Part shown: positions 28,004-31,226 of the stretch, piece after piece
How positions within the stretch are numbered: position 1 is the stretch's first letter
How the letters are laid out: the number at the start of each line of letters is the position of its first letter
IMG/VR virus record: IMGVR_UViG_3300025168_000026
Span: 1-31,226 of that record
DNA length: 31,226 nucleotides
Direction: 5' to 3' (one strand)
Origin: a virus
Position numbers and translations under genes: made by a program
Notes under the pieces: model-generated
Told to the model about the DNA's origin: nothing
Databases searched by the model: none
What the model saw: only the letters and a program-made list of their open reading frames with translations

Positions 28004-28990
28004 TTAAGCTATTCCTCCATCAACTATTGACCAACCAAAATTACTTACTAGTGATGCCCTTGCCGTTGCTGCTGCTCCTCCTCCAGTGTATTCCGAATTA
28101 CCAAAGTTTATTGAGATATTCGGTGTATATCCACTACCATTCGGAAATGCTGCTTGTAGTGTTGCCTCCCAACCAATTAAAATAGCATCGTAATTTGATG
28201 TTGAAAAAGTTACACCCGCAGCAAAATTTACAAAAGTTGTAACGCTTGTAATATTCCAATTACTTATGTTTTGGTCAAAAGATGTTGCACCAAAAAACAT
28301 AGCACTCATATTAGTTACACTACTCATATTCCAACTACCAATTGGTTGATTAAAAGAAACTGCTCTATTAAACATAGAATTTATTTTAGTCACATTGCTA
28401 GTATCCCAAGAACTTATATCTCGATTAAAAGCAGATGCTCTAAAAAACATATCAGCCATATTTGTAACACTACTAACATTCCAAGAACTTATATCTCCAT
28501 TGAATGACGATGCATCTCGGAACATATAACTCATATTAGTAGCATTTGTAAGATTTGGAGCATCTGTAAACGAACCAGTTAAATTAGTAGCACCTCTAAA
28601 AGACCTTTCAAAACTTGTCCAAACAATATTACCCCATTGTTTAATATCAATTAGTTTTGTTTTATCACCTCCATTATTAAAAAAAAATCTAGGAAAAATA
28701 CCACTTATAGAAACATCATAATCACCAGCAGTAGCAAAGGTTATTGTTTTGCCTCCACTTATATTATTAAAAGTTCGTCCATCTGAAGTAGTTATACTGT
28801 AATTGTATGTGGATGTCGCAATTATTGGTATTGTGATTGTTTCGTTAGATGTTGTTGTTCTCCAAGTAGTTATAAAAGATGTAGTATCTCCACTTGAAAA
28901 AACTTCTGAACTTCCTAAATAGGCTTTTGATATTTCATTACTTCCTAAGTATAATTTTGATATACTAGCACTTCCTAATTTTATAGCCAT
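28004..28990 (-). CDS. BspA-type leucine-rich repeat (DUF285-like) virion adhesin (328 aa)
   Basis: The N-terminus has a short duplicated motif ([28 protein letters not shown]). A possible beta domain follows (residues 30-115), then four 25-residue repeats at about 150-250 of the form F[ND]xxISxWxxSxVTxMxxMF, for example [20 protein letters not shown]. These match BspA/DUF285 repeats, best known from bacterial surface adhesins that bind host or matrix proteins. In a phage this is probably a receptor-binding or virion-surface protein. It lies between the protease and scaffold genes, not with the tail genes. The repeats may vary in number by recombination. Confidence 0.8.
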   Translation of the reverse strand: MAIKLGSASISKLYLGSNEISKAYLGSSEVFSSGDTTSFITTWRTTTSNETITIPIIATSTYNYSITTSDGRTFNNISGGKTITFATAGDYDVSISGIFPRFFFNNGGDKTKLIDIKQWGNIVWTSFERSFRGATNLTGSFTDAPNLTNATNMSYMFRDASSFNGDISSWNVSSVTNMADMFFRASAFNRDISSWDTSNVTKINSMFNRAVSFNQPIGSWNMSSVTNMSAMFFGATSFDQNISNWNITSVTTFVNFAAGVTFSTSNYDAILIGWEATLQAAFPNGSGYTPNISINFGNSEYTGGGAAATARASLVSNFGWSIVDGGIA

Positions 28991-28991
28991 A

Positions 28992-29540
28992 TTATCCGAC
29001 TATTAAATAAAATGTTGTTGCTACTGGACTTCCAGCATCATACTCTGCTTGTGTTAAACTAACAACATTGTAAACTAAATCGCTTCCTGTTGGTTCAGAT
29101 GTAGTAGTTGAGTTAATAGTATTAACTTCTGCACCAGCCTCAATGCCTCCTAGCTTTGTACTTGAAGCACTATCAAAAGAAATTTTAGCAGTATTTGCTA
29201 CAACAGATGTGTTAGCAGATACTAAAGATTCTGTATAACCAACCTTTGCGTTGTTCGTTGTGATGTCGCTAGATTGTGTTGGTGTGATTCCAACCTTTGC
29301 ATTGTTAGCAGTAATTTCGCTCGCTTGTGTTGGTGTTATACCTACCTTTGCTGTGTTAGCAGTAATGGCTGTAGATTGATTTGATGTTATTCCAACCTTT
29401 GCAGTATTTAAATCTATCTCAGATTGTTTTGCTATTAAATCATCTGCAATTGATACAAGGTTTCCTCCAACTCTAGCAGCAGTATTTGCACCAGTTGTTG
29501 TTTCATCCCTTATAATTATTGATTCGCTTCTTATACTCAT
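28992..29540 (-). CDS. Repeat-containing fibre-like protein (182 aa)
   Basis: Residues about 45-110 contain a 17-residue repeat, [17 protein letters not shown], three full copies and two degenerate ones (51 bp at DNA level). This is a pattern of trimeric fibre shafts. The N-terminus ([20 protein letters not shown]) looks like a virion-attachment segment. The C-terminus has [15 protein letters not shown] and [20 protein letters not shown] followed by TFYLIVG, a small terminal domain. It sits two bases before the BspA-like gene; the two may form one fibre. Confidence 0.68.
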   Translation of the reverse strand: MSIRSESIIIRDETTTGANTAARVGGNLVSIADDLIAKQSEIDLNTAKVGITSNQSTAITANTAKVGITPTQASEITANNAKVGITPTQSSDITTNNAKVGYTESLVSANTSVVANTAKISFDSASSTKLGGIEAGAEVNTINSTTTSEPTGSDLVYNVVSLTQAEYDAGSPVATTFYLIVG

Positions 29541-29546
29541 AGTCTA

Positions 29547-29756
29547 TTAATTAAATGTATCGCCAAATGTAATTCCAAAAACACCTGAAACAGTTGTTAT
29601 TCTTGTTATAACCCCTATGCCCTGGGCCTGCATAGAACCATCACAGCATTCGATAGAATACTTATTTGTGTCCCAACATAAACAAGCCCTAGAACCCCCT
29701 GTTGGACTTGTTCTAGATGGTATAAAAGTTTTTTTATTACTTGTATTTCTGCCCAT
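29547..29756 (-). CDS. Small Cys-rich protein (69 aa)
   Basis: It starts MGRNTSNKKTFIPSRTSPTG in TAATG overlap with the protease stop. The core ACLCWDTNKYSIECCDGSMQ, followed by AQGIGVITRI, has four cysteines (CLC...ECC) that could form a metal or disulphide knot. The ending GVFGITFGDTFN is beta-like. By recollection, similar tiny proteins occur beside fibre genes of flavobacterial phages. Role unknown. Confidence 0.6.
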   Translation of the reverse strand: MGRNTSNKKTFIPSRTSPTGGSRACLCWDTNKYSIECCDGSMQAQGIGVITRITTVSGVFGITFGDTFN

Positions 29757-30358
29757 TAATTAGAAGTTAAAATTTCTTTTATTTTTAATAACGTCTTTTT
29801 ATCAATTTCACTTGACATATCTTCTTTAACTGCTTCTTTAGGAGATTCCATTTTATCTGCAAAATAACCCTCAATAGAAAAACCCTTAACTTTATTTGTC
29901 TTAACATATTCATTCCAAATTTCTTCATTGTTAACTTTTACTGCACCCATCCAAGTCCCAACTGGTACATTTAATCCATACTTTCTTGACTTGTCTTGTA
30001 CCTCAGATTCTACTATCCAAGATTCAACTAAGGTCAAACCTTTTAAATTTTCATTGTGTTCTAAAGTTGAGTTATTCTGATAGCCATTTCTTAAATACAT
30101 CTGTGATGCTTTTGAAATAGTATCTTTTGAAAAGAAAATGTAATATTCACCTTCAGAACCTTTTCTATAAATTGGTTTGTTTGGAATTAATAAAGCACCT
30201 AATAAGATTCTTTTTTCTTTGTCTATTTCTGCTAACTTTATTTCTTCAGTTTTTAAAGCAACAAAGTCTGATTCGATGGCAGGTGCTGCTACAATTGATA
30301 TCGCTTCAATTCCACTTTCTTCTTGTTCTTCGTCTAATATTAATTCAACTATCCTCAT
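29756..30358 (-). CDS. Prohead protease, XkdF-like (S78-type)
   Basis: A 200-aa protein with an acidic N-terminus (MRIVELILDEEQEESGIEAI, then SIVAAPAIESDFVAL). The protease core is ILLGALLIPNKPIYRK (51-66), YYIFFSKDTISKASQMYLRN (72-91), STLEHN with H101, and LVESWIVES with S113; His and Ser are placed as in S78-type prohead proteases. WMGAVKVNNEEIWNEY and VKGFSIEGYFADK follow. It would cleave scaffold and capsid before packaging. It starts five bases after CGTTATA and leads its unit. Confidence 0.85.
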   Translation of the reverse strand: MRIVELILDEEQEESGIEAISIVAAPAIESDFVALKTEEIKLAEIDKEKRILLGALLIPNKPIYRKGSEGEYYIFFSKDTISKASQMYLRNGYQNNSTLEHNENLKGLTLVESWIVESEVQDKSRKYGLNVPVGTWMGAVKVNNEEIWNEYVKTNKVKGFSIEGYFADKMESPKEAVKEDMSSEIDKKTLLKIKEILTSN

Positions 30359-30363
30359 AATAA

Positions 30364-30389
30364 TATAACGTATTTAATTTTTAATTTTG
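30364..30389 (-). promoter_or_regulatory. Candidate late promoter (CGTTATA motif), protease unit
   Basis: CGTTATA (30364-30370) is five bases from the ATG at 30358, and CAAAA begins 19 bases upstream of the CGT. It lies between the tape-measure-like stop and the protease start, with no terminator hairpin visible in that gap. Confidence 0.62.
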
Positions 30390-30404
30390 AATTTACATTT
30401 AAAT

Positions 30405-31226
30405 TTAACCCCCAATAGATGCTTCATCAATAATATTTCTATCTAATTCCTGTGATGTGGTTACTTCACTTGAAACAACAAATGCTTGAACAGGCTGTTG
30501 AGATTGACCACCTATTGCATCTGCTAATTGATTTGTTCCACTTGCTCCGACTACATTAAATGCAGGGGGAATACTACCTGCTGATACTGAAGGTGCTTGA
30601 ATATCTTTGCTAGATTGTGAAACCCCTAATTGAGATGTAGCTGCTTTAGATGCCCTCATTGCACCCCTTATTGCAGAAATAATACCTACTGCTTGTGCTG
30701 CATATCCTAAAATTAAAGGTATGTTTGCAGGAAAAGGTGCTGCTGATGCTGCTTTTGCTGCACCTGCTGAAACATCAACCCCTGCTTCTGATGCTTTGAT
30801 AACTGTTTTAGTAGCTGATTGCTTTGCTGAAAATAAAGTTCCTTTCATTTCCATTATCATTTCCTTAGCTTGTAATAATTGCTTGGCTATGAAAATTGCT
30901 TTTCCTAATTTAGATTCAGCACCTGCTATTGTAATTGCATCTTGAAATGCTTTTTCTCGTCTTTTCTTTTTAGCAGCTTCAATTTCAACATCTCTATTTT
31001 CGTTAGTTTGCCTAGATTGTTCTGTAAATTCGTCTAATATTATCTGTGCATCTATTTTAGCCTGTGTTCCTGCATTTGCATTATCAACGATAGCTTGTAA
31101 CCTTATAGATTCTTGTTCTGCTTCTAGAACATCAATTTCTTGCAATGCTTCTAATCTAGCTGACTCGTCTTCTATCTGTTCAGCATTAAATCTTTTTTGC
31201 TCTATTGAAAGCAATGATTCACTTTC
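30405..31226 (-). CDS. Tape-measure-like tail protein, C-terminal part (joins 1-1246 across the contig ends)
   Basis: This frame has no stop or true start at the window end; it is the continuation of 1-1246. The last 127 bases repeat the window start, so only 30405-31099 is new sequence. It encodes a coiled-coil stretch (ESARLEALQEIDVLEAEQES), a basic stretch (AKKKRREKAFQDAI), Ala-rich helices, and a hydrophobic span FPANIPLILGYAAQAVGIIS near the end, then a Ser/Gln-rich tail. A TTG at 31214 is in frame but is an internal Leu codon. The hydrophobic C-terminal span fits tape measures. Confidence 0.75.
   Translation of the reverse strand, partial: ESESLLSIEQKRFNAEQIEDESARLEALQEIDVLEAEQESIRLQAIVDNANAGTQAKIDAQIILDEFTEQSRQTNENRDVEIEAAKKKRREKAFQDAITIAGAESKLGKAIFIAKQLLQAKEMIMEMKGTLFSAKQSATKTVIKASEAGVDVSAGAAKAASAAPFPANIPLILGYAAQAVGIISAIRGAMRASKAATSQLGVSQSSKDIQAPSVSAGSIPPAFNVVGASGTNQLADAIGGQSQQPVQAFVVSSEVTTSQELDRNIIDEASIGG
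31100..31226. repeat. Terminal direct repeat, right copy
   Basis: Identical to 1-127. Merging the two copies keeps the tape-measure-like frame open, so the contig is circular with 31,099 unique bases. Confidence 0.95.

Noticed and set aside
28100-28560. CRISPR-like array from the regularly spaced repeats at 28.2-28.5 kb
   Set aside because: The period is 75 bp, in frame, and encodes 25-residue BspA-type protein repeats; the repeats are not identical and there are no unique spacers.
31212-31214. TTG at 31214 as the start of a separate 269-aa protein
   Set aside because: It is an internal leucine codon of the tape-measure-like gene, whose frame continues through the 127-bp terminal repeat to the ATG at 1246.
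1-31226. Prophage or temperate phage with integrase, att site or repressor
   Set aside because: No integrase, recombinase, excisionase or CI-like repressor could be recognised in any gene, and the contig closes on itself with no host genes.

Overview
The window is an essentially complete genome of a small tailed phage. The first 127 bases are repeated exactly at the end (1-127 = 31100-31226), so the contig closes into a circle of 31,099 bp. One tail gene runs across the join. The DNA is very AT-rich. Three promoters carry the Bacteroidetes -7 box TATATTTG, two of them with TTG 19 bases upstream, so the host is probably a flavobacterium or a close relative. I see no integrase, excisionase, repressor, DNA polymerase or primase, so this looks like a lytic phage, or at least a non-integrating one, that relies on the host replisome.

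All protein genes lie on the minus strand and are packed tightly, with many ATGA or TAATG stop/start overlaps. Read in the direction of transcription (high to low coordinates, across the join), the layout is as follows. (a) 18.7-14.25 kb: recombination and replication genes (NinG, an SSB-associated protein, SSB, a RecA-like ATPase), a phage sigma factor, and two small PD-(D/E)XK-like nucleases. (b) 14.2-10.25 kb: a string of small early genes, then a 5'-3' exonuclease, a cytosine-C5 methyltransferase, a DUF3310 protein and a protein with a DnaA domain IV-like region. (c) 10.2-7.28 kb: a ParB-like protein, a Mom-like DNA modification protein and both terminase subunits. Between Mom and the small terminase is a tRNA-Gly(UCC)-like gene on the plus strand with its own terminator; it is the only plus-strand gene found. 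(d) 7.2-6.7 kb: small genes ending at a strong terminator. (e) 6.6 kb through the join to 30.4 kb: tail chaperones made by -1 frameshifting, tail completion, tail tip and tape-measure-like proteins. (f) 30.4-27.8 kb: XkdF-type prohead protease and two adhesin-like structural proteins. (g) 27.7-25.0 kb: putative scaffold, decoration, major capsid and tail tube proteins, with terminators after the last two. (h) 24.9-18.9 kb: portal, connector, LamG-like fibre and lysis genes.

The most interesting feature is a possible phage-encoded late switch. Five sites carry CGTTATA shortly upstream of the first gene of late transcription units. At four of them only 5-8 bases separate the box from the ATG, so the mRNAs would be nearly leaderless. 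Two of these sites directly follow strong terminators. A CGT core suits an ECF-type -10 element, and the phage encodes an ECF-like sigma factor (15351-15830). A separate motif, AAAACAGAACA followed almost at once by ATG, precedes six early genes. The -1 frameshift at a run of ten T makes a 246-aa form of the tail chaperone whose stop codon overlaps the next start codon.

No stretch longer than about 160 bases lacks a gene. The two largest gaps are 18706-18866 (AT-rich direct repeats) and 8769-8906 (the tRNA-like gene and its terminator).
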